Of a stretch of 64,000 nt of DNA, positions 1-10,561 are shown in pieces. The DNA comes from Syngnathus acus (Eukaryota; Chordata; Actinopteri; Syngnathiformes; Syngnathidae): positions 3,808,342 through 3,872,341 of the forward strand of contig NC_051090.1 in the NCBI RefSeq assembly GCF_901709675.1, written 5' to 3'. Every line of letters begins with the position of its first letter. Positions within the stretch are counted from its first letter, which is position 1. Position numbers and translations under genes: made by a program. A model generated the notes under the pieces. It searched no databases. It saw nothing but the letters and a program-made list of their open reading frames with translations, and was not told where the DNA came from.

Positions 1-335
1 TATTAATAACCTTCCATAAATGTTTTGAACAGAAGGGGAGGGAAATAAACCTTTTGTTTTGTTCCTTCCAAAGTGATGGGAACATTCTTACTTGGTGACT
101 GTGCAGTTTATCAGTGTGTGACCGGACCTGACTTTTACTTTTTTCACGTGGAAGTCAACCTGCACCATGGAAAATCTGGCGTTTGACTTTATCGCATTTA
201 TTTTAATTTTGCATGTATAGAAACACACTTATTTTTTTGACCATGTGATGCGTCCTTCCTGATTTGTTGTATCATGTTTTACAAACATTACCTTGATTTG
301 CTCTCGCGGTCCATAAGTTTCTAGACCCAAACCTT
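1..335. other. 3' flank of rangrf
   Basis: AT-rich DNA with no supported gene. A minus-strand AATAAA (seen as TTTATT near 197-202) lies about 135 bp past the rangrf stop and is the likely poly(A) signal. A plus-strand AATAAA near 44-49 could end a gene lying left of the window; that is inference. Confidence 0.5.
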
Positions 336-908
336 TTAGCCAAACAGTCCTGGGTTATGCAGAGTCAGGGATTGTAGCAGTTCCTGGAAGTTCTCCACAG
401 TCCACGGCTCTACGCCGGGTCCCACAGCCGCGGGAATGCTGCTACTATCGGGGCAGATGATCTGCGGGTCGTTGAACGTCACCAGCACGTCGGTGCCGAA
501 CTGCGGCAGTCGGAACACGCCTAGGTGAAGCTTCACCCGGTTCCTCGCAGTCTCATTATACTTTGACACGCTTTGGATTCCCGTCAGCACCCAAGCGGAG
601 CTGCACGCCGACAGGGAGAGTGACGATTTGGGCAAGGCGACCACGTCCGTCACCTGCTGCGCGTCGGGCTGCGAGGCTGCGTTGCTACCCGCGATGTCCT
701 CAAAGTGGTGCCGGGCTGCGTCATGGTCCGCGACGTGGTCTTGGTACTCAACCAGCTCCACGATGAGACTCTGGTCGGTTCGGGTGTGGACGAACGCCTC
801 CTGGTTGTCCGGGATCTCCCGCATCTTGCTCACGTCCGCGGCGCTATGTGGAAGGACGGCCGACAGAGCGCCTCCGAACAGTGGATGAGGCTCGTTGACG
901 CGCTGCAT
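336..908 (-). CDS. rangrf: Ran guanine nucleotide release factor (MOG1)
   Basis: One open frame of 190 codons encodes a complete MOG1-family protein, near the 186 residues of human RANGRF. The family binds Ran and promotes nucleotide release in nuclear transport; the human protein also helps bring the Nav1.5 sodium channel to the cell surface. The N-terminus reads PLFGGALSAVLP, followed by the family hallmark PDNQEAF and then DQSLIVELVEYQ. YHFED-type (HHFED), AWVLTGIQ and FRLPQFGTDVLVTFNDP follow, and the protein ends SLTLHNPGLFG. The ATG gives the usual family start. No intron interrupts the frame, whereas human RANGRF is multi-exonic. The gene is head to head with vamp4. Identity is sure; whether this is the only locus or a retrocopy is open. 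Confidence 0.93.
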   Translation of the reverse strand: MQRVNEPHPLFGGALSAVLPHSAADVSKMREIPDNQEAFVHTRTDQSLIVELVEYQDHVADHDAARHHFEDIAGSNAASQPDAQQVTDVVALPKSSLSLSACSSAWVLTGIQSVSKYNETARNRVKLHLGVFRLPQFGTDVLVTFNDPQIICPDSSSIPAAVGPGVEPWTVENFQELLQSLTLHNPGLFG

Positions 909-1300
909 GTCAACAGCTGACTTTCACAACGAAAACAGCCTTGGCCTTATCTGTAAATAAACACACTTAACTTTAGTCACAAAACGTGGCGAAAGTACAT
1001 TGACGCCATTTTTAAAAAACGTACTTCCGGCTGTCGTATTTTCTTCTTCGTTTTACGGGCGCTTAATAAACTGAGTGCTGCCATCTACAGGCGAGGTGTA
1101 GACAAGACATTGCAACCTGGCTTTCTTTACGATGACTAAATGTAAAGCATTGTCTTATTCCTATAAAACAGACACGTTTTCTCGTTTCTTTATAAATATC
1201 AGTAAAACTTACTGTATTACAGCCCTGTATTGTATATTTTGTGGAGAGTGGGTGCGGCTTAACGAGTAACTTCCCGGTCAGCTGATCAGTGTCAAGCTAT
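909..1300. promoter_or_regulatory. Divergent rangrf/vamp4 promoter interval
   Basis: This holds the 5' flank of both genes. An ETS/GABP-type site ACTTCCGG lies at 1023-1030. A CTCF-like word on the minus strand (CCTGTAGATGGCAG, one mismatch to the core consensus) lies at 1078-1091. No TATA box is placed where it would serve vamp4. Function is inferred from motif and position. Confidence 0.45.
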
Positions 1301-4197
1301 CACAAAGCAGAAGCGGCGATAGCAACGGAAGATCGGCTAACATCCACAATGGTCCATTTCTTGGACATCATTTGATGAAACCTCTTAGAAATCTGCCACC
1401 CTAAAGCGTGAGTCCTCCTCCTACGTCGGTTTTGCTTCTTCTGTTGCCCGCGGCGGCGGTGGCGTTAGCATCCGTAGCTTCGCATGGAGGCTACGACATG
1501 GCACCGAGCAGTGACACAGCTCCTTTAATATGCAAGGTTGTCTTTCACATGGCGCTTGAAAGCATTTGCTTTGTTACTAAAGTACAAGGGAAGTATTGGT
1601 GAAATAAAAAGGATCCAATTTGGGATTTATTTGATAGATTTTACAAAGGAGATGTGTGACAGGAAGGAAAACGAAATCGGCTCTTATTCATGATTCGCTA
1701 CATCCTTCCTTTGGATAAACCTGCCTTTCCTCTTCTAATATCTGCTTCTTTTTTTTTAAAACTTTTTCCTTTGTGACATCCTTCCTCCTCAGTAATACAC
1801 TTTTGCATCCTTACATCCACGTAAACATACTCTTCCTTCGTCTTCAAGCATCCTCACATTAAAACCTCGTTTAAGGGTTCTCCAAACTGAAGGTGTAGGC
1901 CCCAAAGTGGCCCCTACATAGAGTCCCACCTGGGTCCTTTTTATACTGGGTCACCCATTGCTATTTTGGGTCTTGAGCTGGGCGTTTGGATAACCTCAAC
2001 CCAGAAATACTTCACTTGCTCTCTACTAACGATTTTTCCTTTCTCCATTCCTAACATGCTATTTCTATTCCCCTTTCTCTCTTCCGTCACTGTAGCAGCT
2101 TCTCTTGAGTGTTTACTGGAAACGTCATCCCATTGAGTTTCCAGTGGCAGTGCCAGAATCGGACGCGGAGAGCGCAACCGTTTCAAAACTGAACCGGACT
2201 CGATGGTATAAGTTTGACGCTTGACCGGAGACAGCAAGAATGTTTTGTGACAATTGTATTAAACCTGTAAATCAATTTCTAGGCTGTACCTAATGAAGTT
2301 GACTTTTTCTCCTAATGGCGCAGAGGGAGCCCGATCGGGAGGATCAGCAGCTTGACGACAACATGCCCCCCAAGTTCAAGAGACATCTCAACGACGATGA
2401 GGTCACGGGATCCATCCGCAGCGAGAGGGCGAGTATGCATGTTGAACACATAATTAATTCATTGAATTATACTCATGGGTCATCATGCATCCAGTTTTCA
2501 ATGTTCAGCCATCAGGTTGTTACCTCACAACACCCAGCACCCCATCTGACCTCTTGTTTTGGTTTGTTGTGGATACATCACCACGGGTTACATAATGGTT
2601 GTCATCCTCCCGTCTGTGTGATTCCAGAGCACCTGCAGGAAATGTAGTCTACACTCCACATAATCTCACGGAACATCCTGTCAATGCATGCGCCATATTT
2701 AGATAATAAAAGAGAGATGCCGTCTCTCCTGGCAACAGCGATCTCCCGCGGGATTCATTCTCCTCCTGTGAGGAATTTAATGCAGCCGTCCACGTTGAAT
2801 CTCCACGAATAGCGTCGAGTGTTTGGTGTCGTTGCTTCTTTTAGACTCGGGTCTGCTCCACCTGATCCAGGCTCACACTTTGGATCCGCTCCCTTGTTGG
2901 CGCGGACTCTGTGCTTTTGATGTTGGCTCAGGTGGAGACAGCTAGCAGATCATCATCGTAAATCCGACCACGTAGTTGCACCTCACCCAAAAACAAATTC
3001 TAATCTGACTGTTTTGTCTTCACAGAGGAACCTACTCGAGGAAGACTCTGATGAAGAGGAAGACTTTTTTCTGTCAGTTTGCTTCCGCGTATACAGGCCG
3101 GACATGAGTAGGCATCCACTTTTAAAATGATTTCCTTCTGCCTGTCTCCCAGGCGTGGCCCGACGGGACCCCGATTGGGAGGCCAGAACGACAAAATCAA
3201 ACAGTGAGTCCAAGCGCATTCTTTCCCACGAAGCAAATCGGTGTGTCGTGCCTGTGCCTGCGTATTACGTAATCTACTTGTGTTTAGCGGAGGCTTGCAG
3301 GTAGTTAGCGCATTGTGTAACAGAGCCACGTTGTTATCTAACTTGTGCGAGAACGGAGAAGTGATTGAAAGCTTCCCAGAAAAGGGGAGGAGCTAATTTA
3401 GCCTGGGTCGTTAGCGGAAGCTACTTTGTGAGATGAATTTAAAATGATATTTACCGACGTCAATGACTCTTTGGTGTCTCGTTGGCGCTCAGCGTGCAGT
3501 CGCAGGTGGACGAGGTGATCGACGTGATGCAGGAGAACATTTCCAAGGTGATCGAGAGGGGCGAGCGTCTCGACGACCTGCAGGACAAGTCGGGTGAGGC
3601 CTCACCTGTGATACCCGCGCACAACAATTAGCGAAAATAGTCAATTTGATTCAGTTCGGTGGGCTCGGAAAAGGATTTTTCCGATCCAAATGGGTTTTCC
3701 GTATCGTTGCCATGAATGAATAAGCGATTGTTGCATCTGGGCAAGCAACAACACATGTGCAAGACATTTTGTCCCCCTCAGCAGCGGGCGAGCATGACAG
3801 TGTTAAGTAGTAGGCTGCAAATGTGTTTTTCTTCCATTGTGAATAAATTGGCAACTTTTCATGTGTTCTGGAAGCTTGCGTAACAGCAGTCTGAGTCACC
3901 TTAGTTCGAGGTCCAAACAGTGTCTCGGCGCTCACGTGTCCTGTTTTGTTCGTTTTTCCAGAGAGCCTATCGGACAACGCGTCGGCCTTCAGCAGCCGAG
4001 CCAAACAGCTGCACAGGAGGATGATGTGGCGGAACATGAAGATGAAGATGATCATCGCTCTGGTAGTGGTGGGGCTCCTGCTGATTATAATCGGTGAGTA
4101 AGCTCACTGAATCAAATCAAACGGAATCTACGGAGATACGAATGGTCTTTGTGTTCCCTTGTCCTTTTCAGTTCCGGTGATTCTGCGGTATCGTTAG
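1300..4197 (+). CDS. vamp4: Vesicle-associated membrane protein 4 (R-SNARE)
   Basis: VAMP4 is an R-SNARE of trans-Golgi and endosomal vesicles that pairs with syntaxin-6/16 and Vti1a. A non-coding exon 1 probably ends at 1407 (AAAGC before gtgagt). Coding exons: 2363-2428, 3026-3072, 3153-3203, 3493-3593, 3962-4093, 4172-4197. They join in phase to 140 residues (human 141). The dileucine L25-L26 and the acidic run EEDSDEEED are the known TGN-sorting signal. The SNARE helix [20 protein letters not shown] carries the zero-layer arginine, and a hydrophobic anchor with a short VPVILRYR tail ends the protein. An in-frame ATG at 2315 lies ahead of the probable acceptor, so ATG 2363 is the start. 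The donor after 2428 is GC, not GT. Poly(A) signal at 4830-4835. Confidence 0.95.
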
Positions 4198-6380
4198 TAT
4201 CCGCGGAAGAGGGCGACGGGCCTTTCCATTCTCATCTCATCACACAATCCAGTTGCGGGAGTCGGAAGACAAGCTCCCAACCCCCCCCGTCCCTCATCAC
4301 AAAAGTTGGCCCGACCGCCTTCATCCCAAGCTTTGGAGTTTTAGAAAGCGGTTTGTTGGGCGGCGAGTAGTACAGTTTGCGTAACCTGCCAATCTATTTA
4401 AACGACGAAGGCGGCCACACGAGGAAACCAAAATGGAGGACATCTTTCACACGCTTCAATGGAAGTTAGCGTTCTCTGTCCAACCAGTGACTGCGAGTGC
4501 GTTTTGCAACGCTGCAAGTGTATGTACAGAACTGAATCCAACCACAATATTTTTAATTATTTATTTTTTAACGGGCACTACGTTTTCGGGATCCCCCCCT
4601 AACGTCAAAATGCGTCAGCGGCATCCTTCTCGCCAGTTGAAACCAAAACCACGAATGTTGTCTGTAGTCTTTCTAACTCGTTTTGACGGGCCAATGTCAT
4701 TTTTAAAACTGTGAAACGGTCTAGACATTTTATTTGACTGCACTTTCATTTCTTTCCATGATGTACATATTGATCCTGTAAGCATTCCAATCCTCATTCT
4801 TTCCCTCTTAACCGCCTCACTCCGTCTGAAATAAAAGTGCTATTAAAAGTCCGTTCTCCAGTTTGATCTGGTTTCAGCCAGTCGTCAGGAGGACATTGTA
4901 AATAAAGATGGAAAGACTTTGGAAGAACAAGACTGGAGATAAAGAAGATGCTAATACCTGAGAGCAAAAATTGGCACGAGGGACATCCTGAATTGTCCTC
5001 TAAAAACTCGCATTTACATTTTATTGCTCTGGCAGCAGTTAAAAATATCTCAGACCTCATTATGGTTCTAGCAGGGTCCCACTGTGGCATGTGACTTTTT
5101 TTATTTGACATTTAAAAAAAAAAGGTCTGGGACTGTTAAAAACATCCACTTAATCACACTGCCTGTCCAAGAAAAGTGGACTGATTGATGAAGCACACGA
5201 AATGCTTTCATGCTGACTTTGAGCTGGGCCTTTTTTTTTTTTTTTTTTTTTTTTAAATCCGCCCACATTGGCAGCACAGCTTGTTTTGGTCCTGTGTTTG
5301 GGATGACTTCAGATTCCGGGCATAGTGGCGGTTGTGTGAGTCACATGAAAGGAAGTCAAACACACAAGAAGAGAGTGCCAAATGCTATTACACACACACA
5401 CACACGCACGGAGAAGATATATGGAACGATATGGGCGTCTCAGTAGCTGGAAATAAAGCCAACAAATCTCCAATGAAAGACACTTTAAGCCTTTTGGATA
5501 AGATTTGTGAAAACAAGCATGGTTAAATACTTAATGCTCATATTTTTAAACAACCCGCTAAATTCCCTTCCCACAACTGAGAGATATTTCATAACTAGTC
5601 ATTCATTACAAATTGGACTAAAGACTTTTTTTTATTTTTTTTTAACTCCCTGACTTCATATTTACAATTCTAGGGTTACTCTTGACTTTGAGGGGAAACA
5701 CTTTTAAGGAAAGCCCTTTTTTTTTTTTGGTCTGGATTGTGAATCACTTCAATCTACCCAGATTATCCATATGCATGGATAAACAAATGAAATGAAAGAT
5801 GCGGAGGTCCATTTGAATTTTTGGTCTTGGCAACGAATCTTTCATCGTGCTCCTCATCTGAAAATAAACGGGATCACCGTAGCTATCGCATGACGCTGAA
5901 AGCGAGCTAGCGATTCAGCTCGCAAAAAAAGCCACCTGGCATCATTTGGTGTTGTTAAGCGCATTTATTGATCCACACTAAGTGTTGGCAGTAAACATGC
6001 CGATCGATGTTGATACTTGTCTCAACTCTTATTTCTTAGGAATGGAAAGAACACCCAGGGGACCCTATTTTGCGCTGTTACCACCTTAGGACTTGTGAAC
6101 CCCCCCGAAAGGTGACACTCCAGTAACCGTATCCAATGAGGCCCCGACTTTTTGGGAATGTGCGGGCCACGTCTTAATAATTACACTCAGGTTATTAAAT
6201 CAAACACTCAGTGGGCATTAGAAATAAAGTGGAGGATTGTTGTTGTTTCGGGTCGGCGCTGGGTTAAAAATCAAACCGTGCTGAAAGAGTGAAAACATAA
6301 ACCTCCTCCCGTAAATCCATCTTCCTTTCTCCCCTCCCTCCCTCACTCACTCTCGCTCCCTCCTTTTCACCTCTTGCGCT
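4198..6380. other. vamp4 3' UTR and vamp4-myoc intergenic DNA
   Basis: The first part is vamp4 3' UTR up to AATAAA at 4830-4835. Beyond lie a poly-T run near 5230-5254, a short (CA)n near 5391-5405 and several T-runs near 5625-5645 and 5718-5730. No coding region is supported. Confidence 0.6.
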
Positions 6381-6385
6381 CACCG

Positions 6386-6393
6386 TATAAATA
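6386..6393 (+). promoter_or_regulatory. TATA box of myoc
   Basis: TATAAATA lies 96 bp upstream of the myoc ATG, which places transcription start near 6415 and gives a 5' UTR of roughly 65 nt. Confidence 0.7.
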
Positions 6394-6481
6394 TCTGCGA
6401 GCGGCACCGGGAGAGATCAGTGCAAGCGACCTGCTCGCAAGAAAGACAAGCAAAAGAAGACTTACTCATCATTCCTCCATC

Positions 6482-7346
6482 ATGTTCCTCGTGCTCTCCG
6501 TGTGCATCTTGGGGCTCCTGGCCTCACAGAGTGACGCCCAGGACCGAGCCGCCCTCTGGAGGGGCAACGACCGCAGCGGGCGATGCCAGTACACCTTCAC
6601 CGTAGCCAGCCCCACCGAGACCAGCTGCCCCCAGGCCGGAGGTCCAGAGTTTGAAGGCATCAAGGCCAGGCTCTCGCTGCTGGAGGCGTTGGTGTCCAAG
6701 CTGACCGGAGGAGGCAACGCGCCGGACGCCCGACTCCAGGAGGCGCTGACCCGGGCGGTGGGCGAGAGGAACCTCCTCCAGGGAGAGAAAGAGCGGCTGG
6801 AGAGGGAGCTGGGCTCGCTTCAGAGACGCTCGGAGGAGATCCTGAGGGAGACGGAGAGGCTGAGGAGCAGACCGTGTCCGCCGCAGACCCCCTCCGTGTC
6901 GGGCGGTGCTCCGATGAGACCTGCTGGAGGTAAGAAGCACAACAGAATTTGCACAAGATGTCACCCACTCCATGCAGTCAATCCGTGCCCTCGAAATACG
7001 GTTTACATAATGATCGCCAGCCCTGGTTAAGATGAGTCATAAAGCCTTAAAATGAATTTAATCTTTATTGCAGCATACTGAAAATGGTAGAAATCAAGCT
7101 CCTCCCATGGCCATCTCAGTCCCCAGACCTCAACCCCATTGAAAACCTGTGGAGTGAGCTAAAGAGGAGAGGACCCAGGTCGCTGGATGATTTAGAGCGA
7201 TTGTGGAAAATGGAATAGTCCAAGATCCCTCTTTCTGTATTCCCACATTTTATGACCATTAGGTGCTATTTTGCTACCACAAGGGGCTTGTATGAAGTAT
7301 TAACGTCATGGGTGCTGAAAATTGTGGCAGAAATGACTTGATGTAA

Positions 7347-7377
<31 letters not shown>

Positions 7378-7553
7378 TATTCTAAATGTGTAATTTTTTT
7401 TCTACCGAATAAATGCACTTGAATTAAAGGTTGGGTTTTAGTTTTTTTTTTTCTTCTCGGTATTTGAAGCTATAGAACACATCTTAACCAGGACTGGCAA
7501 TAATTATGGAAGGCAGTTGTATGTATGTATGTATGTACACATATACTATATAC

Positions 7554-7592
<39 letters not shown>

Positions 7593-7597
7593 CACAA

Positions 7598-7641
<44 letters not shown>

Positions 7642-10561
7642 CAGAGAGTACAGACGAATATTTTAAATTGAATATGCATAAACAGACACACGGCTCAGCT
7701 TACTCCAGGTGGGTGAGCTCGCTAGCTATGAGCCTTAATGAGGGGCACTTTCCTTGGCATGGCGAGCAAAGTACAAAGTAGGGGGGGAGGGCTTGAAATG
7801 CAATGCTCACCCTGGAAACGGAGGTTATGCACTCGAGGCTTTTAATGACGCCAGTGGGGGGGGGGGGGGGGGGGGTCAGCAGCTCCATACAAGGAACCAA
7901 GGAGCTTAAGCTCTGCTGTTGCACATTTGCAGGGGGTCAAACATCCATTTTATTACTCCCTCGTGCTAGTTTGCTGACCCCCCCAAACACACACAAGCCC
8001 CCCATGTGTGAGGAATAAATCCATTCCCTGAGGTTGGACTTTGTGTGCATCAGTCGTGCCTTGAGATGCAAGTTCAATTCATTCCATGAAATTTGTATTT
8101 TTTATTAAGACAAAAGCACGCAATAATATTATGTTTTAAAAAAAATCCTTTGGGAGGAAAGAAATACCCTAACCAGAGAAGGGGGGGCTATGGAAACCCT
8201 CTGGATGATAAACAAAGATGGAGGCCCATCTGGACCACACACACAAACGGGATTAGAATGTGTTTACCTACCTGCAGTGCTGATGAATGACGGTCCATTC
8301 ACCTCGTTTTTTTTTTCTTCCTGTTCTGTTTTCCAAACGTTGACATTTCCCATGTCGCATGCATTTCTTGCCAGCATGTCTCCATCATCATCATCTGCAG
8401 GCTCCACCTGAAAGCCATTAAAAAGGATTTCTGCATCATTAAACCTTGTTGTTTGTGTGCCACTGCACGGAGCATGCCTTGAACTTTCTCTCAACTTGAA
8501 AAGCAATAACACAAGCAAGTCAAGGATTTGATCAAATCTCGGTTATTTCTCCGGATTTCAAAGCCCAGAAATGTCTTCTGAATTTAACGGGGTCACCCAG
8601 CAGGAGCGCCCACAGCGTCACGCCGTCTTCCGACTGTCTGTCTCCGCAGCAGCTGGGAATGCGTCGAGAGAGTGTCCACTTCCTGTCGTCGCATTCCCTG
8701 CTGTCGCCCTCGCAAACGACCAGTTTACAAATGGCCTGGATTTGTCCGTGCCATGACATAAAAAAAACCTGACTGACGTTTTGTGTGTTCAGGTTCGAGC
8801 CCTGTGTCCCACCTGATGGCCCGTCCCAACAGACCGGGGGACAGCATGAGTTTAAGAGGTCAGGTGGTCCTCTAATCCAGCACGGGATTCGTCACATTAA
8901 CACCTCTGGCTCTGTGTTTATGTGACAGACTCGGTGTGGCAGCAAGGCTTCCAGGAGCTCAAGGCCGAGGTGACCGAAGTTCCGGCTCCTGAAGAATACA
9001 CAGGTTGGAGACTATCAATAGACATAACATTTAATAACTAAAAGACAAGACATGATTCCTACTATGAATATGAGAGATATTGGATTCAACTCCCTGACGA
9101 AAAAAAATGACATGTAACGCGGTCAATTTGTTCGGTGTGCAGCTTTCGAGTAAATACAATCACGTCAAGCGATGTTGTCAAGTCTGGGCCTCTAACATGA
9201 CAACCCCAAAAAGTAGCTCCCATGGTGACACTGCTATTAATAAACAGTCACGTTGGAGTCCAGAATAGCAGCATCACGACAGCATGGCTTACTCTGGACT
9301 TTTTCAGCAAGTGTTTTTTTTTTTTTTAGAGCTGTCCACCGTCTCTTCAAGGGGGGGGAATCATTGCATGTGCTCTCCACACAGGCAAGCTGTTGTGTTG
9401 CCAAATCCTGCACCTGGCGGGAAAGCACCACAGGCTTAGGTCACCAAGCTGGCATACTGTGAAATTTTCAACATGGCTCTTAAATATATTGGGAGGCAAC
9501 TGTATTAAAAATGATTCACCTCAAATGTCTGCATTGCATCTGAAAGATAAATACAGTTAAGTTAGTCTTGACTTACTGGACCTGGAATTTCCCTCGGTCC
9601 TGTGTGGTCCAGGTTGCGGCGTGCTGGTGTCCGTGTCGGCGCCAGTCACTCACAGGAAGGCTGACAGCATCGCAGGCAAATACGGCGTGTGGATGCAGGA
9701 CCCCGAGGCGGTGGCACCATACGGGCCGGCCATGGCGTGGCGAATCGATACGGTCGGCTCCGACGTCAGGCAGCTGTTTGGATACGAAGACATGGAGCAG
9801 CTCTCCAAGGGCTTTCCTACCAAGGTGGCTATTCTTTGGAAATATTTTTTTAAACCAAAAAAGTTGGCTGATTTTGGTTGTACAATTCAAATGATTTGAC
9901 TTGAAAGCAGCAATTAACAAAGTTCTTCATTTTGAGACCTATTTTAAAGGTGTTAACCTTTTGTGACGTCACCCAGGTGGTGTTACTACCAGAGCCCCTG
10001 GAAGGCACGGGCGCCGTCCTGTACCGCGGCTCCCTGTACTACCAGCGTCGCCGCAGCCGAACCTTGATCCGTTTCGACCTGGCGTCGGAGAGCGTGGCGG
10101 CGCGGCGCGACCTGCCGCACGCCGGCTTCCACGGTCAGTTCCCGTACTCTTGGGGCGGCTACACCGACATCGACCTGGCGGTAGACGAGCGCGGCTTGTG
10201 GGCAATCTACTCCACCAGCAAGGCTAAGGGCGCCGTGGTGCTATCCCGGCTTGACCCGCACGACCTGCGGGTGACCAAGAGCTGGGAGACCAACATCCGC
10301 AAGAACAGCGCGGCCAACGCCTTCCTCGTGTGCGGCCGCCTCTACACTGTGGCGAGCTACGGGGCAGCGAACACCACCGTCAACTATGTATTCGATACGG
10401 AAAGCGGCCGCGGACGCCCCCTGGCGGTTCCCTTCGCAAACAAGTACCGCTACAACAGCATGATCGACTACAACCCGGCGCAGAAGAAGCTCTTCGCCTG
10501 GGACAATTTCCACATGGTCTCCTACGACCTCCGACTGGGGCGACCCCCTGCCGAGGCCTAA
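6482..10561 (+). CDS. myoc: Myocilin, secreted olfactomedin-domain protein
   Basis: Myocilin is a secreted glycoprotein, in humans of the trabecular meshwork; misfolding variants cause glaucoma. Coding exons 6482-6929, 8793-8858, 8929-9003, 9613-9824 and 9977-10561 join in phase to 461 residues (human 504). A signal peptide ([20 protein letters not shown]) is followed by a coiled coil rich in E, R and L (about residues 75-140) and the olfactomedin domain (197 to the end). Cys198 and Cys386 are 188 residues apart, exactly like the human disulfide pair Cys245-Cys433. The calcium ligands align as Asp333, Asn381 and Asp431. [36 protein letters not shown] and KKLFAWDN are family hallmarks. The mammalian second and third exons are each split here. 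Poly(A) signal ATTAAA at 10733-10738. Confidence 0.96.
7080..7330 (+). mobile_element. Tc1/mariner transposase C-terminal relic
   Basis: The plus strand in myoc intron 1 reads [19 protein letters not shown], the C-terminal signature of Tc1-like transposases. PDLNPIE carries the last acidic residue of the DDE triad. No inverted repeats or upstream catalytic domain are seen, so this is a dead 5'-truncated fragment. Confidence 0.85.
7353..7640. repeat. (AT)n and (TGTA)n simple repeats
   Basis: Perfect AT runs lie at about 7354-7380, 7556-7586 and 7609-7639. A short TGTA repeat near 7518-7537 and a CA stretch between the last two runs are also present. All are in myoc intron 1. Confidence 0.9.
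7856..7875 (+). repeat. Uninterrupted G20 run
   Basis: Twenty consecutive guanines lie in myoc intron 1 on the transcribed-sense strand. This could form a G-quadruplex in DNA or pre-mRNA; that is inference. Confidence 0.9.

Noticed and set aside
1408-1602. Small plus-strand ORF with a signal-peptide-like start ([13 protein letters not shown])
   Set aside because: It starts at the presumed vamp4 exon 1 donor and lies in intron 1. No family match or splice context supports it.
2315-2362. In-frame ATG giving vamp4 16 extra residues
   Set aside because: It precedes the likely acceptor ggcgcag, and the family start is MPPKFKRHL at 2363.
7509-7640. TGTA/TA array considered as a CRISPR-like or satellite structure
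   Set aside because: It is a plain microsatellite with no spacer-repeat pattern. No CRISPR array exists in the window.
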